Below are positions 34,194 through 42,516 of a stretch of DNA of 64,000 nucleotides, in pieces. Every line of letters begins with the position of its first letter. The stretch's first letter is position 1. The DNA is taken from the NCBI RefSeq assembly GCF_001687325.1, contig NZ_LZRD01000001.1, positions 62,001 to 126,000 of the forward strand, given 5' to 3'. The notes below the pieces were generated by a model, which saw nothing but the letters and a program-made list of their open reading frames with translations, did no database searches and was not told the DNA's origin. The translations under genes were made by a program, and so were the position numbers. This DNA is from Streptomyces sp. PTY087I2 (GTDB taxonomy: Bacteria > Actinomycetota > Actinomycetes > Streptomycetales > Streptomycetaceae).

Positions 34194-34561
34194 TCGGCGT
34201 GGGCGCATGACCACCACCGAGCCGAGGACGGTGGCCGACTTCGAACCCTGGGAGCAGGGCGTGGAGTTCGAGGTCGCGGACACGTGCACGGTACCGGGCC
34301 GGCCAGGCTCCGCAGGGTGTACGCCCGGGGCGCCGCAGGGCCCGGGCGCGTTCGATGTCGCGCAGCGCTCGGGCGCTGATCCCAGCCCGTGACGCAGCCG
34401 CCTCCTGGCTCAGCCCGGCATGGCATCCCCCTCGTCCACTCCCAGCCAGTTCGGACTGGGCCAATGTGTCCGATCGAGGGAACCGTGGCGGGCGGACCTG
34501 CCGGTGTGAAGTGGGTCACGAAGCCGGGTGTCGCGGGACGGGCGTACTCGATCATGACCGG
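34194..34561. other. 368-base intergenic region with a helix-turn-helix relic
   Basis: No intact gene is convincing. A plus-strand frame from 34207 to 34392 ([20 protein letters not shown]) resembles no family I know and lacks a clear ribosome-binding site. On the minus strand a fragment of an XRE-type DNA-binding domain is visible (separate entry). Confidence 0.45.
34324..34416 (-). pseudogene. Relic of an XRE/AfsR-type helix-turn-helix
   Basis: The minus strand encodes [20 protein letters not shown], then [11 protein letters not shown], which matches the recognition region of helix-turn-helix regulators whose usual text is GLSQEELA-RAGISVRTLRDIERGR. Nothing before or after it completes a domain: the upstream part lacks the first helix and downstream residues look random. 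It is best read as a decayed regulator. Confidence 0.4.
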
Positions 34562-35263
34562 ATGGAGACTCGTTTCCTCGGCATCCCCGAGCTCACCGAA
34601 ACACCGTCCGTGGCGGTCGTGATCGACGTCATGCGCGCCTACACCGTGGCCGCCTGGGCCTTCGCCCGGGGGGCGGAGAAGATCGTCCTCGCCGAGTCGC
34701 TCGACGACGCCCTGGCGCTCAAGGCGCGTCACCCGGACTGGGTGGCGCTCAAGGACGGCGCGCCCGCGCCCGGCTTCGACGCCGTCAACTCACCGGGGCA
34801 GCTGCGCTCCGCCTACCTCGGCGGACGTACCGTCGTGCAGAAGACCACGGCGGGAACGGTGGGCGCCCTCGCCGTCAAGGAAGCGTCGTTGGTGCTGTGC
34901 GCCGGCTTCGTGGTCGCGGAGGCGACGGCGGAGCTCCTGCGCCAACGCGGTGGCGACGCCGTCACGTTCGTGGTCACCGGCGAGGACGGGCGCGCCGAGG
35001 AGGACCTGGCGTGCGCCCAGTACATCGCGGACAGGGCCGCCGGAACCGGGGCGGACGCGAGCCCGTTCGTGCACCGCGCCGCGCAGTCGCGCGCCGCCGC
35101 CGAACTGACGGAGGGCGTCCGCGAAGGATCCCACCGCGACGACGTCGCCCTCTGCCTCGAAGTCGACCGGTTCCCCTTCGCCATGGTCGCGACCCTGGAG
35201 GACTCGCTGATGGTTCTGCGCCCGTACGGCGTACCCGCTTCGGTCGACGGGGTGTTGGCCTGA
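34562..35263 (+). CDS. 2-phosphosulfolactate phosphatase family (ComB-like) protein
   Basis: A 233-residue ComB-fold protein. [19 protein letters not shown] holds the conserved Asp and Arg; [19 protein letters not shown] and TTAGTVGAL are the phosphate-binding region; [15 protein letters not shown] is another conserved block. The product [15 protein letters not shown] lies near the end. In methanogens ComB makes sulfolactate for coenzyme M, but actinobacterial relatives have no proven role. I chose the ATG at 34562; the longer frame upstream has no ribosome-binding site. Confidence 0.85.
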   Translation: METRFLGIPELTETPSVAVVIDVMRAYTVAAWAFARGAEKIVLAESLDDALALKARHPDWVALKDGAPAPGFDAVNSPGQLRSAYLGGRTVVQKTTAGTVGALAVKEASLVLCAGFVVAEATAELLRQRGGDAVTFVVTGEDGRAEEDLACAQYIADRAAGTGADASPFVHRAAQSRAAAELTEGVREGSHRDDVALCLEVDRFPFAMVATLEDSLMVLRPYGVPASVDGVLA

Positions 35264-35283
35264 CCCCGGCCACCATTTGGTGT

Positions 35284-35298
35284 TGACTATCGTTTTCA
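35284..35298. promoter_or_regulatory. Zur box before rpmF
   Basis: On the minus strand the site reads TGAAAACGATAGTCA, close to the Streptomyces Zur pattern TGAAAATGATTTTCA. It lies 36 bases before the rpmF start. The gene should be switched on when zinc is scarce. Confidence 0.75.
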
Positions 35299-35334
35299 TA
35301 TAGCGTTCGAGGTCAACGACAAAGGTGGTTCCTC

Positions 35335-35505
35335 ATGGCAGTCCCCAAGCGGAAGATGTCCCGCAGCAACACCCGTCACCGTCGCGCCCAGTGGAAGGCG
35401 ACAACGCCTCAGCTCGTCCCCGTCACGATCGACGGAACCGTCCACCACGTGCCGCAGCGGCTGGTGAAGGCTTACGAGCGCGGGCTCCTGCGTCCGGAGA
35501 GCTGA
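35335..35505 (+). CDS. rpmF: 50S ribosomal protein L32, cysteine-free paralogue
   Basis: A 56-residue L32: [20 protein letters not shown] is diagnostic. The zinc-ribbon cysteines of the ordinary L32 are absent (no Cys in the protein), so this is the zinc-independent form. Together with a Zur box 36 bases upstream this fits the known mechanism in which C-minus ribosomal proteins replace zinc-binding ones under zinc starvation and spare zinc. It is a single-gene unit here, not next to other C-minus paralogues. Confidence 0.93.
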   Translation: MAVPKRKMSRSNTRHRRAQWKATTPQLVPVTIDGTVHHVPQRLVKAYERGLLRPES

Positions 35506-35604
35506 CCGACTTCCCTCCCACGTGCGTACTCCACACACGCGGGACAATGGGGCGTCCAGCCGGGCACACCGCTGCCCGCCCGCACGCCGCCAGGAGTCAC
35601 CGTC

Positions 35605-36432
35605 TTGTCCGAGCGCACCTCGTACGCCGCCCAGCCCGACCTGCACGCCGACTGCGGGAGCTGCTTCGGGCTGTGCTGCGTGGCGCTGCCCTTCTCGCGG
35701 TCGTCGGACTTCCCGGTGAACAAGTCCGCCGGCACGCCCTGCGGCAACCTCCAGGAGGACTTCCGCTGCGGCATCCACCAGCGGCTGCGCGACACGGGGT
35801 ACAACGGCTGCACGGTGTTCGACTGCTTCGGGGCGGGCCAGAAGGTCTCCCAGGTCACCTTCAAGGGCGTCAGCTGGCGCGAGGAGCCGGGTTCGGCTCG
35901 CGCGATGTACGAGGTCTTCCCCGTCGTACGCCGGCTCCACGAGCTGTTGAAGTACCTCGCGCAGGCCTTGGATCTGCCCGCGGCCGGGCCCGTGCACCCC
36001 GAGCTGCGTCGCGCCTACGAGCGGCTGGACGCCCTCACTCACGACCCGGTCGAGACCCTGCTCGCCGCCGACGCGGACGCGCTGCGCGGCGAGGTGAACC
36101 CGCTGCTGCTGCGGGCCAGCGAGCTGGTCCGGGCGGCGGTCCCGGGGCGGAAGAAGGACCACCGGGGCGCCGATCTCATGGGCTCCCGGCTGCGCGGCGC
36201 GAAGCTGCGCGGTGCCAGCCTGCGCGGCGCCCTTCTCGTCGCGGCCGACCTGTCCGGCTCCGATCTGCGCGACGCCGACCTGATCGGCGCGGACATGCGG
36301 GACACCGATCTGCGCGGGGCGGATCTGCGCGGTGCGCTGTTCCTCACCCAGGCCCAGCTGAACGCCGCGCGGGGCGACGCCCGCACGAAGGTCCCCCAGG
36401 AGCTGAACCACCCGTCCCACTGGGCGGCCTAG
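35605..36432 (+). CDS. Pentapeptide-repeat protein with N-terminal cysteine cluster
   Basis: A 275-residue protein. The N-terminus has CGSCFGLCC (about 17-25) and four more cysteines by residue 75, resembling a YkgJ-type metal-chelating domain. A helical linker follows, then about ten A(D/N)LxX pentapeptides from residue 185 (RGADLMGSRLRGAKLRGASL), which should form a right-handed quadrilateral beta helix. The TTG at 35605 follows CAGGAG. It comes 100 bases after the Zur-controlled L32 gene and could share that promoter, but this is not certain. The function is unknown. Confidence 0.82.
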   Translation: MSERTSYAAQPDLHADCGSCFGLCCVALPFSRSSDFPVNKSAGTPCGNLQEDFRCGIHQRLRDTGYNGCTVFDCFGAGQKVSQVTFKGVSWREEPGSARAMYEVFPVVRRLHELLKYLAQALDLPAAGPVHPELRRAYERLDALTHDPVETLLAADADALRGEVNPLLLRASELVRAAVPGRKKDHRGADLMGSRLRGAKLRGASLRGALLVAADLSGSDLRDADLIGADMRDTDLRGADLRGALFLTQAQLNAARGDARTKVPQELNHPSHWAA

Positions 36433-36737
36433 ATCCTGGCGGACCCTCGGACTCAGCCTGTCAGGGTGCCCACGGTGCGGCCGGCGACCAGGTGCTGTCG
36501 GCGTGTCGCAGGTAGCGGCCCGGGGCGTTGACGGACTCGGAGGAGTAGCAGCGGGGTCGGCCCGCCCGGCGACCGTACGGTAGGAGGCGTCCTGGCGGGC
36601 TCCGTCGGTGGACGCGGTGTCGCCGGAGGAACCCCCACTCCCCGTTGAGCGACTTCCAGGTCGGTCCACGGGGTGGTCGGCGGTGGGGACTGGGGGACAA
36701 CGGCGGCGGAGGCGGTGTTGGTGAGGCGACCGCGAGC
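36433..36737. other. 305-base region with an AbfB-domain relic
   Basis: No intact gene is visible. The minus strand holds a frameshifted fragment of an arabinose-binding (AbfB) domain (separate entry). The remainder shows no promoter or terminator that I recognise. Confidence 0.5.
36461..36620 (-). pseudogene. Relic of an AbfB arabinose-binding domain
   Basis: One minus-strand frame reads DGARQDASYRTVAGRADP and, after a one-base shift near 36550, the next frame reads CYSSESVNAPGRYLRHADST. Joined, these match the AbfB beta-trefoil text DATF-PGLADP-SFESVNYPGRYLRH. No start, catalytic domain or other trefoil repeat is present. It is a remnant of a secreted arabinofuranosidase-type gene. Confidence 0.5.
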
Positions 36738-37382
36738 TCAGCGTGGCGGGGACGACCCCATGGAGCGCGGCGGCCCCAGACGCAAGCGGGCGAAGACCTC
36801 CGGACGGGCGATGCCGGGCATGACGAGGGCCCACATGGCGCTGACCTGCTGGTGCAGGGCGTCCCGCTCCGCCAGGGCGAGGGACAGCATCTGTACGCCG
36901 CTGTAGCAGCCGACGAGTGTCCGCGCGGCCTCCACGGGCTCCACGTGGTCCTGGAGCTCCTCCGCCTCGCGCGCGGATTCGAGGGCGGCGGTGACGGCGC
37001 CCAGCGAACCCGCGTAGCTCTCGGCGGTCTGGTACGGGCCCGGCTCGATCGACAGGCGCACGGCGGCCCGCAGGACGGGGTCCTCCAGGAGGCCGGCGGT
37101 GTAGTGGTGGCTGATGTCCACCAGGGCCTGGAGCCAGAGCTCCGGGGCCGGGCCCGCCGCCATCTGGTCGGAGACCTGCTGGAAGTACGTGTGCTGGCGG
37201 GCCAGGATCTCGTCGCCGAGGTCTTCCTTCGACGCGAAATGGTGGTAGAAGCCGCTGCGGGAGACATTGGCCAGCCGGAGGATCGCCGGGGTCGTGGCAC
37301 CGGCGTAGCCGTCCCGGTCGATCACGATTCCGGCGGCCTGGACGATCCGCTGAAACGTCTGCTCCCCGCGATCCTGCGTCAT
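36738..37382 (-). CDS. ScbR-like TetR regulator (gamma-butyrolactone receptor family)
   Basis: A 214-residue TetR protein. The helix-turn-helix reads TTPAILRLANVSRSGFYHHF, then ASKEDLGDEILARQ, and AAVRLSIEPGP in the ligand domain resembles the RAGVRLS signature of GBL receptors such as ScbR and ArpA. No butyrolactone synthase (AfsA type) lies nearby, so it may be an orphan or pseudo-receptor. I chose the ATG at 37382, after AGGAAAAGG. It follows the SnoaL-like gene at about 80 bases on the same strand, though a shared transcript is not certain. Confidence 0.8.
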   Translation of the reverse strand: MTQDRGEQTFQRIVQAAGIVIDRDGYAGATTPAILRLANVSRSGFYHHFASKEDLGDEILARQHTYFQQVSDQMAAGPAPELWLQALVDISHHYTAGLLEDPVLRAAVRLSIEPGPYQTAESYAGSLGAVTAALESAREAEELQDHVEPVEAARTLVGCYSGVQMLSLALAERDALHQQVSAMWALVMPGIARPEVFARLRLGPPRSMGSSPPR

Positions 37383-37460
37383 GGCCACACCTTTTCCTCA
37401 GCCGCGTCCGACGTTACCCGGGGTCCCGGCGGTGCGCTCCCGGGACGCGGCCGGATGCTC

Positions 37461-38057
37461 TCAGGCAGCCCCGCCGCTCCCCCGGAGCCATTCCCACGTC
37501 TCCGCGTAGAAGGCCGCCGTCCGCTCGGGCCGGTCGTCGCCGAGCAGGTCGTCCCCGACCCTGTACCCGCGCCGGTCCAGATGCCAGGCGAGGACCGCGT
37601 ACGACGCCCGGTAGGGGGCGAGGTCCGCCGGGCGGACGGTGAGGGGCTCGCCGGGCACCGCAGGGGCGAGGGTGTCGCGCTCGTACACGCAGTCGAGCGC
37701 GACGATGCCCCAGCGGCCGTCGCGGCGCTCCAGGCGGTAGAGGACGCGGGTGCGAGAGGTCAGGTCCGCGGTGACCCCGTCAATGATGGTCCGCACCTCG
37801 ATGGCGGCGGGCATCTCGGCGAAGGCCCGGTCGCCCTCGATGCGTACGGCGGGCGGTGAGAGCCGGTGAACGCTGACGTCGCCGCGGCCGGCCATGGCCT
37901 CGGAGGCGTCGACGAACCCCGGGCCGTCCCCTTGGTACCAGCTGAGGGAGACGGTCGAGTCGGGCCAGTAGCAGGCCCTCATCTCGTCCCACCAGCCGCG
38001 GTCGCGTCCTTGGCGTTCACGCAGGACCGTCTGGGTGATGGCGTCGATGTCAGTCAT
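37461..38057 (-). CDS. SnoaL/NTF2-like protein
   Basis: A 198-residue protein with a SnoaL_4-like alpha+beta cone. The N-terminal helix (IDAITQTVLRERQGRDRGWW) and MRACYWPDSTVSLSWYQGDG are conserved, as are VHRLSPPAVRIEGDRAFAEM and VLYRLERRDGRWGI. The family includes cyclases, hydroxylases and dehydratases on polar ring substrates; this one has no assigned role. It lies 51 bases after the amidohydrolase at 38108 and was probably co-transcribed with it. Confidence 0.8.
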   Translation of the reverse strand: MTDIDAITQTVLRERQGRDRGWWDEMRACYWPDSTVSLSWYQGDGPGFVDASEAMAGRGDVSVHRLSPPAVRIEGDRAFAEMPAAIEVRTIIDGVTADLTSRTRVLYRLERRDGRWGIVALDCVYERDTLAPAVPGEPLTVRPADLAPYRASYAVLAWHLDRRGYRVGDDLLGDDRPERTAAFYAETWEWLRGSGGAA

Positions 38058-38107
38058 GGGTTTTCTCCTCGCGGGGGGGGGGCGTCGGTCGGGGGATCGG
38101 GGCGGGG

Positions 38108-39547
38108 TCAGTCGACGGCCCGTGCCGCGGCGAGCCGGTCCTTGGCGGCCGTCAGGTCCCGCTCCGAGTGGTACGTACCGGCGCGGACCACGCCGACGAC
38201 GCCGTGCAGATGGGCGGCGTCCTCGACGGGGTCGGCGGCCAGCAGGACCAGGTCGGCGTTCCGGCCCGGCTCGACGGTGCCCATCGAGTCCGTGGTGCCG
38301 AGGAACTCGGCGGCGGACAGAGTGAGCATCCGCAGCAGCCGCAGCGGCGGGACCCCGGCTTCGGCGAGCAGGTCGATCTCGTCGTGGAGCGCGGCGCCGG
38401 GGACGACCCAGACGGCGCCGGAGGAGTCGGTGCCGACGAGCATGCCGACGCCCGCCTCGTCGAAGACGCGGACCATGTCGTACTCGTACCGGTGGGAGGC
38501 GGCGAAGGTGGCACGCTGCTCGGGGCCGAACTTCTTCCGGAAGGTGGCGACCGCGCCGTTCCAGGTCTTCAGCGTGGCGCGCGAGATGTAGCGGAGGTCG
38601 GGATCGGCGGGGAAGGCCGGGTCGTCGCAGAGCTTGCTGGTCCTCTGCCGGATGAGGGTGGGGACGTGCCAGGTGCCGTCGGCCACGAAGTGCTCGGCGA
38701 GTTCCCGCGTACGCTCCTCGTCGTACGTCCGTACGGCCCGGTCGACCAGGGCGACGTCCTCGGGCTTGTTGAGGTTGACGGGGTTGAGCACGATCCGCCG
38801 CATGACCGCGCCCATGACCCGGTCCACCACTCCGCCCAGGAACGGCAGCCTGATCTTCGGCAGCTTGAGCCGCTGTCCTTGGCCCGCCGCCCGCTGGATG
38901 GCGTGCTCATCGGTGGAGCAGCAGGCGAGGACGCCGAGTCCGGAGCCGAAGTGTTCGATCGACTTCATGCCGAGCCGGGAGGCGCGCAGGACGTCGATCC
39001 CGCCGGGCAGATGGCCGACGATCGGCACGCCGAGCCGCAGGGCCTCGGCCTGTGCGTCGAAGAAGCGCTCCTTGGTCATCGCAGCGGACTTCACGAAGTC
39101 GGCCCCGGCCGCGACCTGGTCGCGTACGGTCCGCGCGGTCTCCTCCGGGGTGGCGGTGTTCAGCATCGTCAGGAGGGGGCCGGGCATGGCGAGCAGGGCC
39201 GGGGACGCGGCGGGGAAGCGCAGGTCGCCGGAGGCGCGCGCCTTCAGGAGATCCAGGTCGCCGGACATCTGGCGGTAGCCGGTGATGCCGTGGACCAGCA
39301 TGAGTTCGAGGGTGGCGGCGACGTCACCGCCCCGGCCCAGGGGGTGGGCGTGCATGTCGTTGTACCCGGGGACGAGGTAGCGGCCGGTGACGTCGACCGT
39401 CCGCGCCCCGTCCGGCGGGGTGAGTCCGGGGCCGACGGCGGTGATGACGCCGTCCTGGACGAGGACGTCGGTGGCGGGGCTGTGCGAGCCGTCACGGGTG
39501 CTGACGACGGTCGCGGAGCGCAGGAGGAGTGCGGAGGTCGCGGACAC
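38108..39547 (-). CDS. Metal-dependent amidohydrolase, imidazolonepropionase-like
   Basis: A 479-residue amidohydrolase. The binding motifs are NDMHAHPLG (HxH), FVKSAAMTKERF (likely carboxylated Lys), IVGHLPGG (His), SIEHFGSG (His) and VGTDSSGAV (Asp). The closing segment reads GTVEPGRNADLVLLAADP. I chose the GTG at 39547, because AAGGAAGGA lies just upstream; the frame is open to 39691 through a low-complexity stretch. It follows the ACMSD-like gene on the same strand by 140 bases. It may hydrolyse a cyclic amide, ester or organophosphate, but this is not resolved. Confidence 0.88.
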   Translation of the reverse strand: MSATSALLLRSATVVSTRDGSHSPATDVLVQDGVITAVGPGLTPPDGARTVDVTGRYLVPGYNDMHAHPLGRGGDVAATLELMLVHGITGYRQMSGDLDLLKARASGDLRFPAASPALLAMPGPLLTMLNTATPEETARTVRDQVAAGADFVKSAAMTKERFFDAQAEALRLGVPIVGHLPGGIDVLRASRLGMKSIEHFGSGLGVLACCSTDEHAIQRAAGQGQRLKLPKIRLPFLGGVVDRVMGAVMRRIVLNPVNLNKPEDVALVDRAVRTYDEERTRELAEHFVADGTWHVPTLIRQRTSKLCDDPAFPADPDLRYISRATLKTWNGAVATFRKKFGPEQRATFAASHRYEYDMVRVFDEAGVGMLVGTDSSGAVWVVPGAALHDEIDLLAEAGVPPLRLLRMLTLSAAEFLGTTDSMGTVEPGRNADLVLLAADPVEDAAHLHGVVGVVRAGTYHSERDLTAAKDRLAAARAVD

Positions 39548-39687
39548 GGGTGTCCTTCCTTCGGGCGTCGGTGCGGATGCCGGGGCGAGCATCCGTGCAG
39601 GCAGCGGGTCGGACATCGGTTCAGGCAGCGGTCCGGGTATCGGTTCGGCGGCGTCGGTTCGGCGGTTTCGGTTCGGTTCTCGGCGCG

Positions 39688-40650
39688 TCACCGCTCGTCC
39701 TCGGTGAACAGGCGGTTTGCGTTACGTGTGGTGAGTTCCCGCCAGGTGCCGGCGGCGGCCGGCTGCTCCGCGGCATCGACGGAGGCGATCTGCGCGAGGA
39801 CCGCTTCGGCGGGTGTCCAGCAGTGGTCGCTGCCGTACAGGAGGCGTTCGGTGCCGAAGGCCGCGTCGAAGGCCGGGATCTGGCGCGGGAAGGGCGTCCC
39901 GGCCATGTCGTACCAGAGGCGGCCCAGCTCCTCGACCGCGCCCGGCCCGTCCGCCGGCCCGTCGCCGCCGAGCAGGGAGCGGAAGAGCTCCAGGCGGTCG
40001 GCGAGGAGCGGCAGGGCCCCGCCGCCGTGGGTGAGGACCCAGCGGATCCGCCGGTGACGTGCGAGAACGCCCCGCAGGAGCAGGTCGCTCGCGGTGCGGG
40101 CGGTGTCGAAGAGGAACTCCAGCATCGGGCGCGGCCGGCCCAGCGAGATCGCCCCGGCGTGCGGCGGCGAGGTCGGGTGGACGAAGACGACGGCGCCGCG
40201 GCGGTCCAGCTCCTCCCACAGCGGTTCGTACCGTTCGTCGCCGAGGTAGCGGCCGTGGTGGTTGGTCTCCACCGTCACCCCGTCCGCGCCGAGCACGTCG
40301 AGCGCGTACGCGGCCTCGGCGAGCGAGCCGTCGACATCGGGCAGCGGGAGGGAGGCGAAGTGGCCGAACCTCGTGGGGTGTTCGGTACGCACCCGGGCCC
40401 CGAACTCGTTGACCTCGCGCGCCAGGGCGCGGCCCGCCTCGTCGTCGCCGAAGTGGACGCCCGGGGAGGACACGGAGAGGTAGGACTTCTCGATGCCCCC
40501 GCGCTCCATCAGGCGGAGGTGCCGCTCGGCGCTCCAGTCGGGCCAGCCGGGCATGCCGTCGGGGTGCTCGATGCCGGCGGATCGCGCCGCCGCGACATAG
40601 CCGTCGGTGACGAAGTGGGCGTGGATGTCGATGAGCCCGGTGGGTGCCAT
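39688..40650 (-). CDS. Amidohydrolase_2, ACMSD-like decarboxylase/hydrolase
   Basis: A 320-residue enzyme of the 2-amino-3-carboxymuconate-semialdehyde decarboxylase-like family. Metal motifs are DIHAHFV (HxH), VFVHPTSPP (His) and LYGSDHCW (Asp); VLTHGGGALP is the conserved His block. These enzymes decarboxylate or hydrolyse aromatic and related acids. The ATG at 40650 has GGAGG upstream. It begins 69 bases from a divergent IclR regulator, which probably controls it together with the amidohydrolase and SnoaL genes downstream. Confidence 0.88.
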   Translation of the reverse strand: MAPTGLIDIHAHFVTDGYVAAARSAGIEHPDGMPGWPDWSAERHLRLMERGGIEKSYLSVSSPGVHFGDDEAGRALAREVNEFGARVRTEHPTRFGHFASLPLPDVDGSLAEAAYALDVLGADGVTVETNHHGRYLGDERYEPLWEELDRRGAVVFVHPTSPPHAGAISLGRPRPMLEFLFDTARTASDLLLRGVLARHRRIRWVLTHGGGALPLLADRLELFRSLLGGDGPADGPGAVEELGRLWYDMAGTPFPRQIPAFDAAFGTERLLYGSDHCWTPAEAVLAQIASVDAAEQPAAAGTWRELTTRNANRLFTEDER

Positions 40651-40719
40651 GAGTGCCTCCTGCTGACTGGTCCGTATCGAGGCCACCGTAGGAACGGCGG
40701 CCGTAGGATGGCATCGGTG

Positions 40720-41538
40720 ATGCCGATGAATGAAACGCGGACTTCGGATGACGCGCCCCGGCCCCGGCGCGGAGGCAGGCCGGCCGAGGGGCAGCCGGTG
40801 ATCGAGCGGGCGTTCGCCCTGCTCAACGCCTTCGACAGCGACCATCGTGTGCTGACCCTGGCCGATCTCGCCCACCGCAGCGACATCCCCCGCAGCAGCG
40901 CTCTGCGGCTCGCCCGGGCGCTCGTGGACACCGGTGCGCTGGAGCGCCTGGACGACGGCCGGTACACAGTCGGGCTGCGGCTGCTGGAGATCGCCTCCCT
41001 GGCGCCGCGCGGTCACGGTCTGCGGTCGGTGGCGATGCCGTTCATGGAGGACCTCTTCCAGGTGACACGTCAGCATGTGCTGCTCGCGGTGCTGGACCAG
41101 GGGGAGGCGCTTCTCGTGGAGAGGCTGTCCGCCCTGGACGCGAGCCCGGTCCGCTACCGGGTCGGCGGGCGGCTGCCGCTGGCCTCGACAGGCGTGGGGC
41201 TGGTGCTGCTGGCCTTCGCCCCGCCGGCCCTCCAGGACTCGGTCATCGACGCCTACGTACCGGGGCGGGGCGACGACTCCCTCCGCTCCCCCGCCGACCT
41301 GCGCCGCATGCTCGCGGAGGTGCGGCACGGCGACTTCGCGGTCGCCCACCAGAACCACCCCTGGCGGATGAGCACCGCGGCCGCGCCCGTACGGGACGGC
41401 GAGGGGGTGGTGGCGGCGCTGTCGGTGGTGGCGCCCCGTACGGGTTTCGCCGACGCGGGGTACGGTCCGGCCGTACGGGCCGCGGCGCGGGCCGTCTCAC
41501 GTCAGCTCTCGGCGGACGGGGTCCGGCCGCCCGGCTGA
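40720..41538 (+). CDS. IclR family transcriptional regulator
   Basis: A 272-residue IclR-type regulator. The winged helix reads VLTLADLAHRSDIPRSSALR, then LARALVDTGALERLDDGRY; the effector domain carries LPLASTGVGLVLLAFAPPAL. IclR proteins usually control catabolism of aromatics or organic acids. The start is ambiguous between ATGs at 40708, 40720 and 40726; I prefer 40720 by spacing from AGGA. It is divergent from the ACMSD-like amidohydrolase, its likely target. Confidence 0.85.
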   Translation: MPMNETRTSDDAPRPRRGGRPAEGQPVIERAFALLNAFDSDHRVLTLADLAHRSDIPRSSALRLARALVDTGALERLDDGRYTVGLRLLEIASLAPRGHGLRSVAMPFMEDLFQVTRQHVLLAVLDQGEALLVERLSALDASPVRYRVGGRLPLASTGVGLVLLAFAPPALQDSVIDAYVPGRGDDSLRSPADLRRMLAEVRHGDFAVAHQNHPWRMSTAAAPVRDGEGVVAALSVVAPRTGFADAGYGPAVRAAARAVSRQLSADGVRPPG

Positions 41539-41637
41539 GGCTCCGCCGAAAGCGCCGGGCGAAGGCCGATGGGGGCCGGCGGGGGCCAGCGGGGGCTGGC
41601 ATTGGCCGGTGGACGCTGTTGGGGCTGGTCGGAGGCC

Positions 41638-42207
41638 TCAGATGTCCCACCAGCCGAAAGGGTGGGACGGCACGTCCACACCGCAGGCGCGATCCAGCCG
41701 GACCAGCCGGCCTCGGTGGAAGATCAGCGGTTTGCGCGCGTCGGCCGCGGCCAGGCTCCGTACCCGGCCCATGACCGCCAGGTGGTCACCGGCGGGAAAG
41801 CTCTCCTCGACATCGCAGGTGATCCAGGCGGCGGCCGCGCCCAGGCGGGGCGGCGTGCCGGGGGCATGGTCCCAGTCTCCCGTGGCGAACCGGTCCGCGG
41901 CGGGTCCGGCGAAGGCGGTGCACACCTGCTGCTGGTCCTCGGCCAGCACGTTCACGCAGAAGCGCCCGGCGGCCACGACCGCCGCGGCGCTGGCCGAGTG
42001 CCGGCCGGCGTAGAAGACCACCAGCGGGGGTTCGAGGGAGACGGAGGTGAAACTGCCGACCGTGACGCCCACCGGACCCTGCGGTGTCGTGGCGGTCACC
42101 ACGCACACCGAGGTCGGCACATGGCCGAGCACGCGGCGGAAGACCGCGGGGTCGGCCGTGGTGGCGGGCAGACCGGTGGCGGCGGGGGCGGATGCGGGTG
42201 CGGGCAC
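41638..42207 (-). CDS. Flavin reductase (HpaC/HsaB-like), partner of the hydroxylase
   Basis: A 189-residue flavin reductase-like protein (FMN-binding split barrel). Conserved blocks are LGHVPTSVCVVTATTP, GVTVGSFTSVSLEPPLVVF and FCVNVLAEDQQQVCTAFAG. It would supply reduced flavin to the acyl-CoA-dehydrogenase-like monooxygenase. The GTG at 42207 has GGAGG 5 bases upstream. The gene is divergent from the hydroxylase gene at 42517, across 309 bases. That region is GC-rich, shows no clear operator and may serve both promoters. Confidence 0.85.
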   Translation of the reverse strand: MPAPASAPAATGLPATTADPAVFRRVLGHVPTSVCVVTATTPQGPVGVTVGSFTSVSLEPPLVVFYAGRHSASAAAVVAAGRFCVNVLAEDQQQVCTAFAGPAADRFATGDWDHAPGTPPRLGAAAAWITCDVEESFPAGDHLAVMGRVRSLAAADARKPLIFHRGRLVRLDRACGVDVPSHPFGWWDI

Positions 42208-42516
42208 AGCGACCTCCAGAGGTGCGGGAGCCGGACCGTACGACGCCCGGGGCGGTACGCGGCGTCGGCGGCGCGGGATGCGTCCCAGTGAATCCACGAT
42301 CGTCTCCGCGGGGCATTGGTCCGGGCGGCCAACTCCGGCGCCCCGCCCTGGTCCCCGGGCCCAAGCCGTGGCCCGACTGGTCCGGCAGCCCAAAACGCGC
42401 GGCCGACTCTGCGGTCCGGGACACAGGACAGCGGGGCCGCCCCGGCGTGGAATCCCGGTACTGGCTCCTCGTCGTACGAGGTACGCCATCCGAGCCGCGA
42501 ACCGCCGGAGGACACC
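42208..42516. other. 309-base divergent region between flavin reductase and hydroxylase
   Basis: No gene is visible. Nothing resembles a clear TetR- or IclR-type palindrome. It holds the ribosome-binding sites of both genes (GGAGG next to 42207 and CGGAGGA before 42517). A promoter pair is expected but I could not fix -10 and -35 elements. Confidence 0.4.

Noticed and set aside
34207-34392. 61-codon plus-strand ORF in the gap before the ComB-like gene
   Set aside because: No clear ribosome-binding site and no family resemblance; overlaps the helix-turn-helix relic on the other strand.
39590-39690. Repeated TCGGTTC motif between the two amidohydrolase genes as a regulatory array
   Set aside because: The copies are irregularly spaced and lie in low-complexity GC-rich sequence; there is no symmetry to suggest a binding site.
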